Part shown: positions 29,301 to 37,151 of the stretch, in pieces
How positions within the stretch are numbered: position 1 is the first letter of the stretch
Layout of the letters: the number at the start of each line of letters is the position of its first letter
Origin: Candidatus Woesearchaeota archaeon
Lineage (GTDB): Archaea > Nanobdellota > Nanobdellia > Woesearchaeales > GW2011-AR9
Length of the DNA: 64,000 bases
Assembly: GCA_018655525.1 (NCBI GenBank)
Contig: JABIJM010000007.1
Span: forward strand, 25,766-89,765
Direction: 5' to 3'
Notes under the pieces: generated by a model
Told to the model about the DNA's origin: nothing
Database searches by the model: none
The model's input: the letters and a program-made list of their open reading frames with translations, nothing else
Translations under genes and position numbers: made by a program

Positions 29301-31323
29301 GACTGTTGAAGTTACACCTAATGATGGTTTTGCAGATGGAGAAACAAGCAGTTCTGGTGAACTAATTGTTCTTGCTGATAATAACCCTACAATTCTTGAT
29401 CTTATTCCAGCACTTAATTCACAATATAACACATTAGAAACTATTGAAATTGCAGTAAATGTTACTGATGATGTAAGTGTTTCGCAAGTGTATGCAAACG
29501 TAAGTCTTTCTAATGGAACTATTGAAGAGGTAGAATTAAGTTTTGATAGTAACAACAGGTACAATAACACCTATACAATTCCAGTTTCAGTAGGTGGAAT
29601 ATATAATATAACATTTATTGCAAATGATACGGCAGGAAATTATAATACGACAAACATTACAAATTTTACAGTTGTTTTTACAGATACAGACAGTGATGGG
29701 TCTGATGACCTTGCAGACACATTAATTGGAAATGAATCAGATATTTTAACACAAGGAATTTCTGGATTGAATATTACGGTTGGTGGAAATCAATCAAACG
29801 GAACTTTCACAGGTGTTCATGAAGTCTTGTTCTATAATGAAACTACTTTATTCATCAACTTTACGCATAACTTTAGTTCTTCAGGATTGAATTTAAGTAA
29901 CTTTACAATAAACTTTACTTCAACTTCATTAGTAATGAACTTTAGTGAACAAATTCAATCTGAATATAATAAAACTTTTTATTTTCCAGATAATGGTTAT
30001 ACTTCCATTTGTGTAGAGAACGCAGAAATCAATTCAGATGCAGATATTAGTTCCGGTTGTAATGGAGATGATGAAACTAATTTTGATACTTGTCTTGGAG
30101 TTAGCACGGGAACTACAATTAATAGTATTACGTGTTATGATAATGGTACTACCATTACAATTCAAAACTTAAGTTTTTCTGGAATCAGGGGAACTACAAC
30201 TTCCGCTGCAGTTACTCCGCCTGCAGCTGATTCTGGAAGTCCTGGTGGGTCTCCAGGTAGTAGTTTACCACCTTCAACTGATGCTAGCGAATCTTCTGAT
30301 TCTACCGATACAGAAGGTTCTAATTCAGAAACCTCTGATGCTACAGATTCGTCTGGACCAACAGGTGCAGCTGTTACACCTCAAGGATCTTCAAATCTTG
30401 CAGGACGTGCATTCTTTGGTGACTTTGGTGAATATTCCGAACAATTTGGACGTTATATCTTAACAGGAATATTAGCAGTTCTAGCACTTGGAACATTCAC
30501 TTATGGTGGAAGAAAAATTCATCATAAAATCAAACATCGACACACTTTAATTCATAAACCTATGGAACGTGCTCCCGAAATGGACTTAAGATTAGTACCA
30601 ATGACATTAATTGATTCCAAAGAACCAATGGGTGACAAAATTAATAATATTAACAAACAACTTGCAGCATTACAGATTGATGAAGTCCCAATACCTAAGA
30701 ATAAAAAACGATCTTTAAGATTATTCAAGAATAATACCAAAGAAGTTGTTCTTGCAAATGAACTTCAAAATTTAAATAACGAAATCCACGGTTATGATAA
30801 ACCTCAAGTTATTGATGAACCTTTAGGAAAACAGGAATGGGATAATCAATTAGAAGAAATTGAAATTAAACTTGATAATGTTAATCAAAAATCTTCAGTA
30901 AAACCAAAAAAGAAAAAATCTTTTTCAAGATTCTTTCAACGAAATACGAAAGAAGTCGTTTTAGCTAATGAACTTCAAAAATTAGATAACGAGATTCATG
31001 GTTATGAAAAATCTAAAGTAATTAATGAACCTCAGGTGAAACAAGAATGGGATACGCGTTTAGAACAAATTGAAAAAGAACTTGGAACAGTCAATGTTGA
31101 TTTTGGTAAAGGAAGAGTTGTTACAAAAATCGCTGAATCTAAAGATGATTTTGGAGATACTCAAAATGCTCTCTTGAATAAAGAATTAGACCATATCTCT
31201 CAGAAATTACAAGGGAAAGAACCATTCCCTTCAAAATTTAATAATCCTAAAACTCAAGAAAATGCTGGGGGATCTGAACTTGAAGAACTTGAGCGAGAAA
31301 TTAAAAAGTTAAAAGAGATGTAA
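23320..31323 (+). CDS. Giant multidomain surface protein, 2667 aa
   Basis: A very large membrane-anchored surface protein. A signal/anchor segment (IILLWVVFAVILLFVLA, about residues 15-33) is followed by eight or so repeats with DWWIKKFDSDGTENTTHW and VFVVG motifs (about 70-500), like SBBP beta-propeller repeats. Two NosD-like beta-helix modules (about 700-1065 and 1067-1445) each begin SDTTMxQD...DCAGY and end LLKNGVRCDN. Ig-like repeats and a LamG-like domain (about 1590-1990) come next; the LamG is interrupted by another domain (1670-1860). More Ig-like sequence, a TDTDSDGSDD turn and a Ser/Thr-rich stretch lead to one transmembrane helix near 2385-2405. The cytoplasmic tail of about 260 aa contains two copies of NTKEVVLANELQxLxNEIHGY. 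N-x-S/T sites are very frequent outside. Probably adhesion or host/prey contact, by inference only. Confidence 0.87.
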   Translation: MKTKKGARCVHKERIILLWVVFAVILLFVLASPISSFENKKISWIQESLSGLVGPGNLLTGAVIGTQEYGTFAEGDEDTTLWDINISSTGNNPDSAVDLVINSEDHVFVVGNGSNLQGITTASDWWIKSFLPDGTENTTWDINVSEGLPGTAESATGVTLDSNNNLYVIGYLNDFVDLPSQKDWVVKKYFSNATEDLNWDLGFSNGDPPAGDDIPYDVANDSNDNIFVVGMGTNLDSGSSGEDWWIKKMNSSGVENTSHWDLNFTSDGTQSDIAYALAVDSSDNVFVVGTGNGLNAPPATGADWWIKKFDSDGTENTTHWDLNYSNAIGGDEIAYDIAIDSNGNVFVVGVGQNLAGFTSGSDWWIKKFDSDGTENTTHWDKNFSGSDSAYESAYGVTVDSNDDVYVVGAFVAGNNAANTEWLIKKFLANGTEDTSSWNLTNTSARSFDDTAYAVAVNSENNVTVVGEVYDIDLETKGYDWWIKSYEGNFTAAESPSAPVGTLGNFFDDFTNSPNATHYQNETLQAIEMTFEHDSTNEVITFNASVVGGRSTHELFTLENITMADFNATVNITIENTSSSLSASTFVTASLALINQSDSDFFNGCQVNIDDTGETTLSAANTTGGFSSNLSETNVAPNGTMYMEFYSDTNLLNCTYDGQEASILVEMDTEFAFGVRADIAPGTPTGDVNITFDELNYSLGKIVPAESVDCGLIATDTTMNQDVTTIDTCFSIISDDISLDCAGYSIEFATTSEGHGVNITGRDNVTVENCVIEEGAANGISAVLVESSANITLQNNNITTIGDSVVGIESGDNTNLSNYIDNNITTTNNGYTIYIAGQDNNITDNILTATTGAGIRVLWANGDRGIYQGNTIVGNPASAIGIEIDGQNNSILNNDIFVDGTSAWSIRLSSSDFNLIDSNNLTATNTGGIGIYMIGTSDNNTLINNNITASTVNELELSDETGDSYTNVLIYNNSFGQINWTKTNLTTAQNLSVGITVFLEDNNIGVLDDETNMQNLNTSAEIQLFGLTSYTSTPQLLKNGVRCDNGDSCNISFDATNDILYANVSSFSNYTTLTNDVICGNLTSDTTMSQDLTNDSSCFTFGASDITLDCAGYQVNSTGEISLSAVFMDNTINTPTYENITLQNCDFRHFPNNIIFLSVNHSRVSNITLVNGSSGFDVFNSTIENITAISGNMDIILGNLSTFENINLTNDSVFGVFESYESIFHNITVVQTSDNAISLTSFENNNLTDITIYNVSDTGNDGVLLASSGVHRNNFERITIQNSAVKSVGLASGDNNTFFNSTFSNITEGFVLTGSSAGNIFTNVEINVSGIGVLSMDDTSSGNNTLMYNNSFGLINWTKTSLVTLQNLSVGTTIFLENNTVGVLDDEDNMDQLNTSSKIELHLLNYSETPQLLKNGVRCDNTNACNISYSSITKVLSADISSFSNYTTQDAVPDTTTPTITVEYPTNNSKQNETTIALNFTVADDESVDACWYSLDDGANTTIASCANTTITPGRGPHNLTVYVNDTSNNMNNSGRINFTINNFPTLSNLVLNTTDQTTNNTNQNLTASWTSSDEDGDSIRNITNWLLNGSSIAVLYLPFEGGSNSTFTKDYSTFSNNATVSGATYNITGFKNSHGSYQLDGIDDYLNVSHNESLNITEEITIMFWVQDPVSEWGDNYTETSLTATYANTGCTTTDYSGSDDAMRTATLGFDFPFFDRNISDTDTVYMDTNGRISFDDSTSDFGPDATEMQNEENIAANWQDYGGASENNEHICTNQGVAPNKWASFAWDSSFYNGAGTVQAEIILYQNGTIDIIYGTIAAHADTWYRGISNGTGSDYAYTTDTTLSGAESNTAFRYTPPAIVAAEGSETSNRTLVSKAGSYTIQMKNMTVSAYINGTDEDSVTLTIDKNWTHLAMTYNGSDLKLYKNGALANNTSFSATIESSISDVIIGDLINGSMDEVYIFNRSLSANQISAMYNNQTDIIVSQETSEDDNWTVEVTPNDGFADGETSSSGELIVLADNNPTILDLIPALNSQYNTLETIEIAVNVTDDVSVSQVYANVSLSNGTIEEVELSFDSNNRYNNTYTIPVSVGGIYNITFIANDTAGNYNTTNITNFTVVFTDTDSDGSDDLADTLIGNESDILTQGISGLNITVGGNQSNGTFTGVHEVLFYNETTLFINFTHNFSSSGLNLSNFTINFTSTSLVMNFSEQIQSEYNKTFYFPDNGYTSICVENAEINSDADISSGCNGDDETNFDTCLGVSTGTTINSITCYDNGTTITIQNLSFSGIRGTTTSAAVTPPAADSGSPGGSPGSSLPPSTDASESSDSTDTEGSNSETSDATDSSGPTGAAVTPQGSSNLAGRAFFGDFGEYSEQFGRYILTGILAVLALGTFTYGGRKIHHKIKHRHTLIHKPMERAPEMDLRLVPMTLIDSKEPMGDKINNINKQLAALQIDEVPIPKNKKRSLRLFKNNTKEVVLANELQNLNNEIHGYDKPQVIDEPLGKQEWDNQLEEIEIKLDNVNQKSSVKPKKKKSFSRFFQRNTKEVVLANELQKLDNEIHGYEKSKVINEPQVKQEWDTRLEQIEKELGTVNVDFGKGRVVTKIAESKDDFGDTQNALLNKELDHISQKLQGKEPFPSKFNNPKTQENAGGSELEELEREIKKLKEM

Positions 31324-31346
31324 TTTTAAGAATATTTCTAAAAAAA

Positions 31347-31874
31347 TTAATTTAATCCAACAACATTAATTTTGCAACTACAAGGAAACTTCTTAGAAGC
31401 ACGAGACATAGCTTCTTTTCCTACTTTTGTATTTGCTTTGTTAACACGTACTTCAACTAATACTTGACCTTCTTTTACACGTGCAGCACAACCAATGGAT
31501 TTACCATAAGATTTCTTCATACCTGTGGATAAACGGTCAGCACCTGCTCCTGAAGCTAATGCATTTTCTCTAAGAACGTGATGAGGATATACTTTAATAC
31601 GTAAATGATATTCTTTTTTACCAAGAGTCCTTTCTAATAACCTGTTTGAAGTCATCCTAGATGATTCAAGAGCGTTACTTCGTATGTTCATAGCTCTTGT
31701 AGATTTTAATTGTATTACGGTATCAAATTCTTTACTGGGATCACCCATATCAAACTTAATTACATTCATATGAGGAAATCCACCACGTACGAAGTTTTTA
31801 GTTGTATATTTACTAACTCTTGTATAAGGTCGTTCAAGTTTCTGATATGCTGCGAATTTACGTAATTTAGCCAT
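31347..31874 (-). CDS. rpl10e: Large-subunit ribosomal protein L10e (uL16)
   Basis: Archaeal/eukaryal L10e, the homologue of bacterial L16, a large-subunit protein near the peptidyl transferase centre. Recognisable are the N-terminal MAKLRKFAAYQKLERPYTRVS, the central YHLRIKVYPHHVLREN and GADRLSTGMKKSYGKSIG. The C-terminal domain is full length (175 aa). A TATA-like ATTTATAAAG on the minus strand (about 31898-31908) is about 28 nt before the ATG, so the mRNA is probably leaderless. It is a single-gene unit here. Confidence 0.97.
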   Translation of the reverse strand: MAKLRKFAAYQKLERPYTRVSKYTTKNFVRGGFPHMNVIKFDMGDPSKEFDTVIQLKSTRAMNIRSNALESSRMTSNRLLERTLGKKEYHLRIKVYPHHVLRENALASGAGADRLSTGMKKSYGKSIGCAARVKEGQVLVEVRVNKANTKVGKEAMSRASKKFPCSCKINVVGLN

Positions 31875-32029
31875 ATTTAGGCTTAATAAGATGGGTCCTT
31901 TATAAATATTTTGGCATATAGTGTGTTAATTCACTAATTGGTGTGTTTATTACAAATATTAAGCAAATTTTATACATCTGTGAATTAGCCAAACAAAAGA
32001 AATATATAACCTCATAAAATAGGTTCTTT

Positions 32030-32410
32030 ATGCAGAAAAACAAATATTTACAATTTTACCTATTATTTGTGTTATTACTTGCAATTTTAGAATTGGTTGA
32101 TAATTCTGCAGATTTCATAAATTATAATCTTCCTTTATTCTCAGTAGGTATTACCGTATTATTTTTTGTTTTCTTTTTTGTTAATATTTTAGCTTTTCTT
32201 TACTTTAGACATTCTAATCTTTCAAAACTAACCTTAATTCTTCCCTTATATTACATATTTGGAGGCCTATTTACATTAGGTATAGGTTTCTTTTTATCAT
32301 TAAATAATTTGTCAACAAGTTCCATTCTTCAAGGTTTAACTATATCTAGTATTACTTTTTCTTTATTAGAAATCATTTTCGCTTCTTACCTTTACAAAAA
32401 GTTATTGTGA
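32030..32410 (+). CDS. Small four-helix membrane protein, unknown
   Basis: A 126-residue protein with four predicted transmembrane helices and almost no soluble part. I do not recognise the family. TATA-like GAAATATATAACC (31999-32011) is about 25 nt before the ATG, indicating a leaderless transcript. The 3' end overlaps the convergent cysteine-rich gene by 9 bp. In the 155-bp gap upstream, TAATTCAC (31927) and GTGAATTA (31980) form a weak inverted repeat. Confidence 0.7.
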   Translation: MQKNKYLQFYLLFVLLLAILELVDNSADFINYNLPLFSVGITVLFFVFFFVNILAFLYFRHSNLSKLTLILPLYYIFGGLFTLGIGFFLSLNNLSTSSILQGLTISSITFSLLEIIFASYLYKKLL

Positions 32411-32851
32411 ATAAAATTCATTAAGTAACTTTTCATTTACCATTCCCATTGAATATGAAAGGTGATCTAATTTTTTTGATTCAATAAATTTGATGAATTT
32501 TTCTTGCTTTTCTTGTTTCCATGTTTCAAATAATTTAGCAGTCGGACACATGTAATTCAACTCGCAATGGCCGACTCGCAAATCCTTTCCATCATTTAAT
32601 GCAGGATGTAATGGACAAAGTAATTGTTTGTTACTTTCAATTAAATTCCTACATACACCATAACGTAAATCATATGCCGGCATTCTATCTCTAAAGGCAT
32701 GTAAACTAATTTCTTTATGAGGATCAACTGTTTTGAATTCTGTTGTGTTTAATTCAATTGCTTTCTGGATCATTTTTTTAGAAAGAAAATCGTGGCCACA
32801 ACATCCCATGCATCCACCATTTAATTGACACAATTTTGATGATGTGCTCAT
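32402..32851 (-). CDS. Cysteine-rich protein, possible metal or Fe-S binding
   Basis: A soluble 149-residue protein. An N-terminal CQLNGGCMGCCGHDF cluster and later cysteines in YGVCRNL, QLLCPLHP, GHCELNYMC suggest a bound metal or Fe-S cluster. The pattern resembles YkgJ-type zinc/iron-chelating proteins, but the match is partial and I would not name it. Its start overlaps the rdgB stop as ATGA, so it is the last gene of an argS-rdgB operon. Confidence 0.68.
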   Translation of the reverse strand: MSTSSKLCQLNGGCMGCCGHDFLSKKMIQKAIELNTTEFKTVDPHKEISLHAFRDRMPAYDLRYGVCRNLIESNKQLLCPLHPALNDGKDLRVGHCELNYMCPTAKLFETWKQEKQEKFIKFIESKKLDHLSYSMGMVNEKLLNEFYSQ

Positions 32852-33402
32852 TGATGATTCTCCTTATTGTGAGTTTGTAAAAAATCTTTTAATTTTTTTA
32901 ATGCAATATCTCTATGACTCACTTGATTTTTTTCAGAAATTTCCATCTCTGCAAATGTTTGATTATGGTCCTGTGGTTGAAAAATAGGGTCAAATCCAAA
33001 ACCTTCCTTTCCTCGTGGTGAAACAATTTTACCTTTGATTTCTCCAGTGAAAAAATGAGTGTCTTTACCGTTAGAATATCCAATTACCGCCTTTACTGAA
33101 GCATTGTGATTTTTATGGTGTAATACTAAATCTGCAATCCCTTCTCTTCCAATTGATTCTAACATCCATTTTACTAAAGGACCTGGAAACCCATTCATAC
33201 ATTCAAGATATAAAGAAACATCTTCAATAAAAAATTCTCCCTCATTATTTTTACACGCTTCCTTAAGTTTCGCTTCAATAATCTTTTGAGGATCTAAAGA
33301 TTGAATCTCTGGAAGATCCAACTCTACGCTATTAATGTCTGGAAGAATTAATCTTGCTTCAGCAAGTTTGTGTTTGTTTCCTGTAATAAAGTAGATTGTC
33401 AT
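32848..33402 (-). CDS. rdgB: Non-canonical purine NTP pyrophosphatase (RdgB/HAM1)
   Basis: Hydrolyses ITP, XTP and their deoxy forms to monophosphates and pyrophosphate, cleaning the nucleotide pool. Motifs: FITGNKHKLAEA at the N-terminus, FFIEDVSLYLECMNGFPGPLVKWML, and the C-terminal GFGFDPIFQP and SEKNQVSHRDIALKKL. Length 184 aa is normal. It is 7 bp downstream of argS and translationally coupled to the cysteine-rich gene after it. Confidence 0.95.
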   Translation of the reverse strand: MTIYFITGNKHKLAEARLILPDINSVELDLPEIQSLDPQKIIEAKLKEACKNNEGEFFIEDVSLYLECMNGFPGPLVKWMLESIGREGIADLVLHHKNHNASVKAVIGYSNGKDTHFFTGEIKGKIVSPRGKEGFGFDPIFQPQDHNQTFAEMEISEKNQVSHRDIALKKLKDFLQTHNKENHQ

Positions 33403-33409
33403 TTAATGT

Positions 33410-35095
33410 TTACATCTCCTCAGGTGCATGGATCCCTAATACCTTTAATCCATTTGCAAGAACTTGTTTCGTTGCAGCTACTAACACCACACGTGCTTCC
33501 ATTAACTTTTTATCCTCAGAAATAACATGGCATGCATGATAAAACTCATTAAATGCCTGCGCAAGATCTAATAAATATCTACATATAATGTGAGGTTTAT
33601 AATGTCTTGCAGTTTCTTCTACCTTTGTTGGAAATTTTGAAAGGAGTGAAATTAATGCTTGTTCCTTCGGTTCTTGTAACAAATTGTAATTTACTTTTGT
33701 AATTTTCACATCAGCTTTCTTTAAAATAGAATTTGCTCGTGCATGCGTGTATTGGATATAAGGTCCGGTTTCTCCTTCAAAACTTAAAGATGCTTTAGGA
33801 TCAAACACCATATCCTTACTTGCATCACTTCGTAACATAAAGAACTTAATAGCAGCAAGTGAGATGAATTCTCCTCTTCGTTTTCTTTCTTTTTTTGAAA
33901 GATTTTTATATCGTTTTTCAACTTCTTTTTGAGCAAGTTCTGAGATTTCATCCATGATGTCGTCTGCATCAACAACCGTTCCTTCCCTAGATTTCATTCT
34001 CCCAGTAGGAAGGTGAACCATTCCATAACTTAAATGATGAAGATTCTTTGCAAACTTCCTTTTTAATAATTCAAGGATTTTGAATAGTTGTTTAAAATGC
34101 ATACTTTGTTCAGATGCAACAACATATAACAATTTATCAAATTTATAATCTTCATATCTTTGTTGAGCAAGGAACATATCTTGCGTAATGTATACAGAAG
34201 TTCCATCTCCTCTAAGGACTACTTTATTTGTCATTCCAAATTTTTCTAAAGGTGCTGTGATTGATTTGTCATCATTCTTTTCAAAGACTCCTTTCTTCAA
34301 ACCTTCAAATGCAACTTCTTTTCCTTGTTTATAAATTTCAGATTCAAAATATTCTTTCTCAAACGCAATGCCAAATCTATCGTATGTCTCTTGAAACCCT
34401 TGAAGAACCCATGTGTTCATTTTTCTCCAAAGTTTATGTGTTTCTGGATCTTCTTCTTCCCACTTTAATAATAAGGATTTTGCTTCAAGGTCTAAATTTG
34501 GATCTTCCTTTGATTTCTTTGAAAATAATACATAATAATCTCCTACAAAATGGTCTCCTTTTTTGTTTGGTTTCTGTTTCTTACCCCATTTTTGATATGC
34601 AACCATAGATTGACAAATATGGATTCCCCTATCATTAATAATATTTACAGGAATGACCTTATTCCCTTGAAACTCTAGAATTCTTACAACTGCATTTCCT
34701 AACGCCATATTCCTTACATGACCAAGATGTAATGGTTTATTTGTATTCGGACCACAATATTCTACAAGAATTTTCTTTTTTTCTCTCCCTTTTCCGTAAT
34801 TTTTTGTTTCTTTTTGGATATTTGTTAAAATTTTTTCTGTGAAATTAGCTTTGTCTAAATAGAAATTTAAGTATGGACCTTTTGTTTCAATTTTTTCTAA
34901 AAAATCTGGAATCTTTATTTTGTCTTTTAGTTTGTTTGCAGATTCTACTGGATTCTTTCCTAACTTGAAACAAGGAAATGCAAAATCTCCTAAATCCGGA
35001 TTTGGAGGAACTGAAAGAAGGTTTGAGATTTCATCTGTTTTAAGCTTGGTATTCTTCTTTATTAGTTCTATAATCTTCTGTTTAAAATCCATCAT
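33410..35095 (-). CDS. argS: Arginyl-tRNA synthetase
   Basis: Class I arginyl-tRNA synthetase, 561 aa. An N-terminal Add1-like domain is followed by EYCGPNTNKPLHLGHVRNM containing the HIGH motif (HLGH). The KMSKS equivalent is GRMKSREGTVVDADD. The C-terminal DALR anticodon-binding domain contains KASLSFEGETGPYIQYTHAR just ahead of it. The ORF begins MM; a TATA box on the minus strand (about 35113-35123) is spaced for either ATG, 35092 fitting slightly better. First gene of an argS-rdgB-Cys-rich operon. Confidence 0.97.
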   Translation of the reverse strand: MMDFKQKIIELIKKNTKLKTDEISNLLSVPPNPDLGDFAFPCFKLGKNPVESANKLKDKIKIPDFLEKIETKGPYLNFYLDKANFTEKILTNIQKETKNYGKGREKKKILVEYCGPNTNKPLHLGHVRNMALGNAVVRILEFQGNKVIPVNIINDRGIHICQSMVAYQKWGKKQKPNKKGDHFVGDYYVLFSKKSKEDPNLDLEAKSLLLKWEEEDPETHKLWRKMNTWVLQGFQETYDRFGIAFEKEYFESEIYKQGKEVAFEGLKKGVFEKNDDKSITAPLEKFGMTNKVVLRGDGTSVYITQDMFLAQQRYEDYKFDKLLYVVASEQSMHFKQLFKILELLKRKFAKNLHHLSYGMVHLPTGRMKSREGTVVDADDIMDEISELAQKEVEKRYKNLSKKERKRRGEFISLAAIKFFMLRSDASKDMVFDPKASLSFEGETGPYIQYTHARANSILKKADVKITKVNYNLLQEPKEQALISLLSKFPTKVEETARHYKPHIICRYLLDLAQAFNEFYHACHVISEDKKLMEARVVLVAATKQVLANGLKVLGIHAPEEM

Positions 35096-35191
35096 TGTAA
35101 GAAGGGAGAAATGTCTATATAAATTTACCGTCTACGTGTAAGGTTTGTTGACATACTATGTTAGAATAAGGAGATTTATTTAAATGTTTTC

Positions 35192-35878
35192 TCAAAAACT
35201 AATAGAATTCTTTCTTTTACTCAACACAAACGATTTGATTTTTCCACCACAACTTCCTTTAATCAAGTATTTTGCTTCTGCAAGAATCTGTTGTTCCTTC
35301 TCTTTTGTGATTGGAGGAAGAAATTCAAAATGAACAAGGGCATGTGCCGTGTGGCTCTTAACTTTTGTTTTATCAGATTTCCAATAATCTAATTTTGTCC
35401 CAAGAATTTGTGAATCATCTTGATAATAAATGTCTCCTTTCTTTAAGGATTTTAAGATCCCTTTACGTTCTTTCCCGGATGCAATTTTGAATGTCAGGTT
35501 GTTATGAACTTTATGGATATCATCGGCACCAAAAGGAACGATGTGACGTAAAGAGAGGTGAGAAAGAATATTTGACATTGTATCATTTCTTGTTACTTTC
35601 TTTCCTTTTAACACATTTTGAATTAACTTCTCAACGGATGTATGATAATGCCTTGCCTTTTTTCCAAAATGAGCTTTTGCAACATCCCAAGGTTTAATCA
35701 AATCGTGATTTTTAATAGTATCTTTATGGAATATTAATTTCGTTAATTTTACAGAATCATTCAAAAGATGTTGGGTCTTTTTAAGATTAGCTTTATTATC
35801 AATATCTTCTACAAGAATGAATGCTAATCGCAATTTTGGATAAGCATTAAATACCTTTTTTTCAATGGATATTTTCAT
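35192..35878 (-). CDS. B3/B4-domain protein (PheT-like tRNA-binding domain)
   Basis: A free-standing B3/B4 domain, as found in the beta subunit of phenylalanyl-tRNA synthetase and in stand-alone proteins of the COG3382 type. In PheRS this domain edits mischarged Tyr-tRNA-Phe; the function of stand-alone forms is uncertain. Visible features are HLSLRHIVPFGADDIHKV, a GDIYYQDDSQILGTKLDYWKS-like strand-turn region and a C-terminal alpha-beta element (LAEAKYLIKGSCGGKIKSF). Its ATG overlaps the stop of the small membrane-protein gene before it (ATGA), so they are co-translated. Confidence 0.83.
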   Translation of the reverse strand: MKISIEKKVFNAYPKLRLAFILVEDIDNKANLKKTQHLLNDSVKLTKLIFHKDTIKNHDLIKPWDVAKAHFGKKARHYHTSVEKLIQNVLKGKKVTRNDTMSNILSHLSLRHIVPFGADDIHKVHNNLTFKIASGKERKGILKSLKKGDIYYQDDSQILGTKLDYWKSDKTKVKSHTAHALVHFEFLPPITKEKEQQILAEAKYLIKGSCGGKIKSFVLSKRKNSISF

Positions 35879-36237
35879 CTTTTAAGTTTAGATTTAATTT
35901 TTTTCTTTAAATCACTTTTCATTCTAGAAGCAACAAAAAGATCTTTAATTTTCCTTCCAGTTCTTATTAAAAGGTTAGGTTTACGCATGGTATATCGTAA
36001 TCCATAATGCTTGTTTAATTGCATTTGGTTATAACGAATGTCTTTAAGCAAACTTACTTTCTCACGTTCATAATACACTCTGACAAGAATAAGAATGAGG
36101 TAGAGTAAACCAACTCCTCCAAGAAATACGCCTACTTTTACAAGAGCAGGCCCAATACCTTCAGCTAACGCTTCAAAAATATTTGCTCCCGAAGTTGCAT
36201 TTAATGCAATTGTATCCAACACCTCTTCTATCGCCAT
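35875..36237 (-). CDS. Small single-span membrane protein, unknown
   Basis: A 120-residue protein with one or two hydrophobic segments (GPALVKVGVFLGGVGLLYLILILV). A very basic cytoplasmic tail follows (LIRTGRKIKDLF, DLKKKIKSKLKR) and could bind nucleic acid or acidic lipids. I do not recognise the family. It is the first gene of a pair with the B3/B4-domain protein and has a TATA-like CATAAAAACC about 25 nt before the ATG. Confidence 0.65.
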   Translation of the reverse strand: MAIEEVLDTIALNATSGANIFEALAEGIGPALVKVGVFLGGVGLLYLILILVRVYYEREKVSLLKDIRYNQMQLNKHYGLRYTMRKPNLLIRTGRKIKDLFVASRMKSDLKKKIKSKLKR

Positions 36238-36396
36238 ATTGGAATGATTATTTTAGGGTTTTTATGTGTTTTGGTTGGATTGGGCACTGGACAGATTAAA
36301 TAAGAACAAATACGAAGCACTAGACAACTAGACAAGTACGGGTAGGAGTTATAAAGTTATTTTCAAATTTATTCTAAACCTTTTGTTTTAATTTCA

Positions 36397-37104
36397 ATGA
36401 AAAACAAAGAGGTTAATCAAAAAATGAAAATAAATGAAGAACTTGCAGAACTAATTGGTATTATATTGGGTGATGGTCATATGCATACGAAACATAATTT
36501 ATTTACAATTGTAGGGAGCTTAGAAGATTACTATTATTATCAAGATTATGTTATGCCTCTTTTTGAAAAAATATCAGGAAAAATACCTTCAATAAGAAAA
36601 AGAAATGATAGAAATGCATATTATTTAATGCTTACTTCAAAAGATTTGATGTCCTACTTAACAAATAAAATTGGTATGACTCGTGGATCAAAAATTAATG
36701 CTTCAATCCCTAAAATTATCTTCTCAAACAAAAAATTTGCTCGTGCATTTTTGAGAGGTATATTTGATACAGATGGATGTCTCAAATTTTCAAAACAAAC
36801 TAAAAAAATTAATTATTATCCGAGAGTTCAAATAGCACTACAAAAATCTCATTTAGCTACAGAAATAGGAACATTACTCAAACTTGTTGGTTTCTCGTAT
36901 GGATCTTGGGAAGATTCTAGATTTAATGGGGCGATATATTATAACATCTCTGGGAAAAAGAACACTGAAAAATGGATTAAAGAAATTTCACCTTCAAATC
37001 CCGTTCATATAAGTAAATTTCATTTTTGGAAAAGATTTGGTTATTATATCCCAAAATCAACTTTAAAGTCTAGACTAGCAAGTTTAAAGACAAAAACTTT
37101 ATAA
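36397..37104 (+). CDS. Free-standing LAGLIDADG homing endonuclease
   Basis: A two-motif LAGLIDADG DNA endonuclease of 235 aa. The first motif is ELIGIILGDGH and the second is LRGIFDTDGCL; the aspartates (GDGH, DTDG) are the metal-binding catalytic residues. It is complete, and translation could also start at ATG 36424. It is not inside a host gene or an intein. Its stop codon overlaps the TATA box (ACTTTATAAAG) of the tRNA-Gln gene that begins 47 nt later and contains a D-arm intron. The region 36240-36396 upstream holds a small direct repeat (CTAGACAA twice) and otherwise nothing clear. Confidence 0.9.
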   Translation: MKNKEVNQKMKINEELAELIGIILGDGHMHTKHNLFTIVGSLEDYYYYQDYVMPLFEKISGKIPSIRKRNDRNAYYLMLTSKDLMSYLTNKIGMTRGSKINASIPKIIFSNKKFARAFLRGIFDTDGCLKFSKQTKKINYYPRVQIALQKSHLATEIGTLLKLVGFSYGSWEDSRFNGAIYYNISGKKNTEKWIKEISPSNPVHISKFHFWKRFGYYIPKSTLKSRLASLKTKTL

Positions 37105-37151
37105 AGAAGTATTTGAGATTATGTAATAGCCCTGCTATGGTCTTAATTCAT

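Noticed and set aside
31927-31987. TAATTCAC/GTGAATTA inverted repeat as a further structured RNA
   Set aside because: Only 8 A/T-rich pairs, no inner helix, and it lies in a promoter region between divergent genes.
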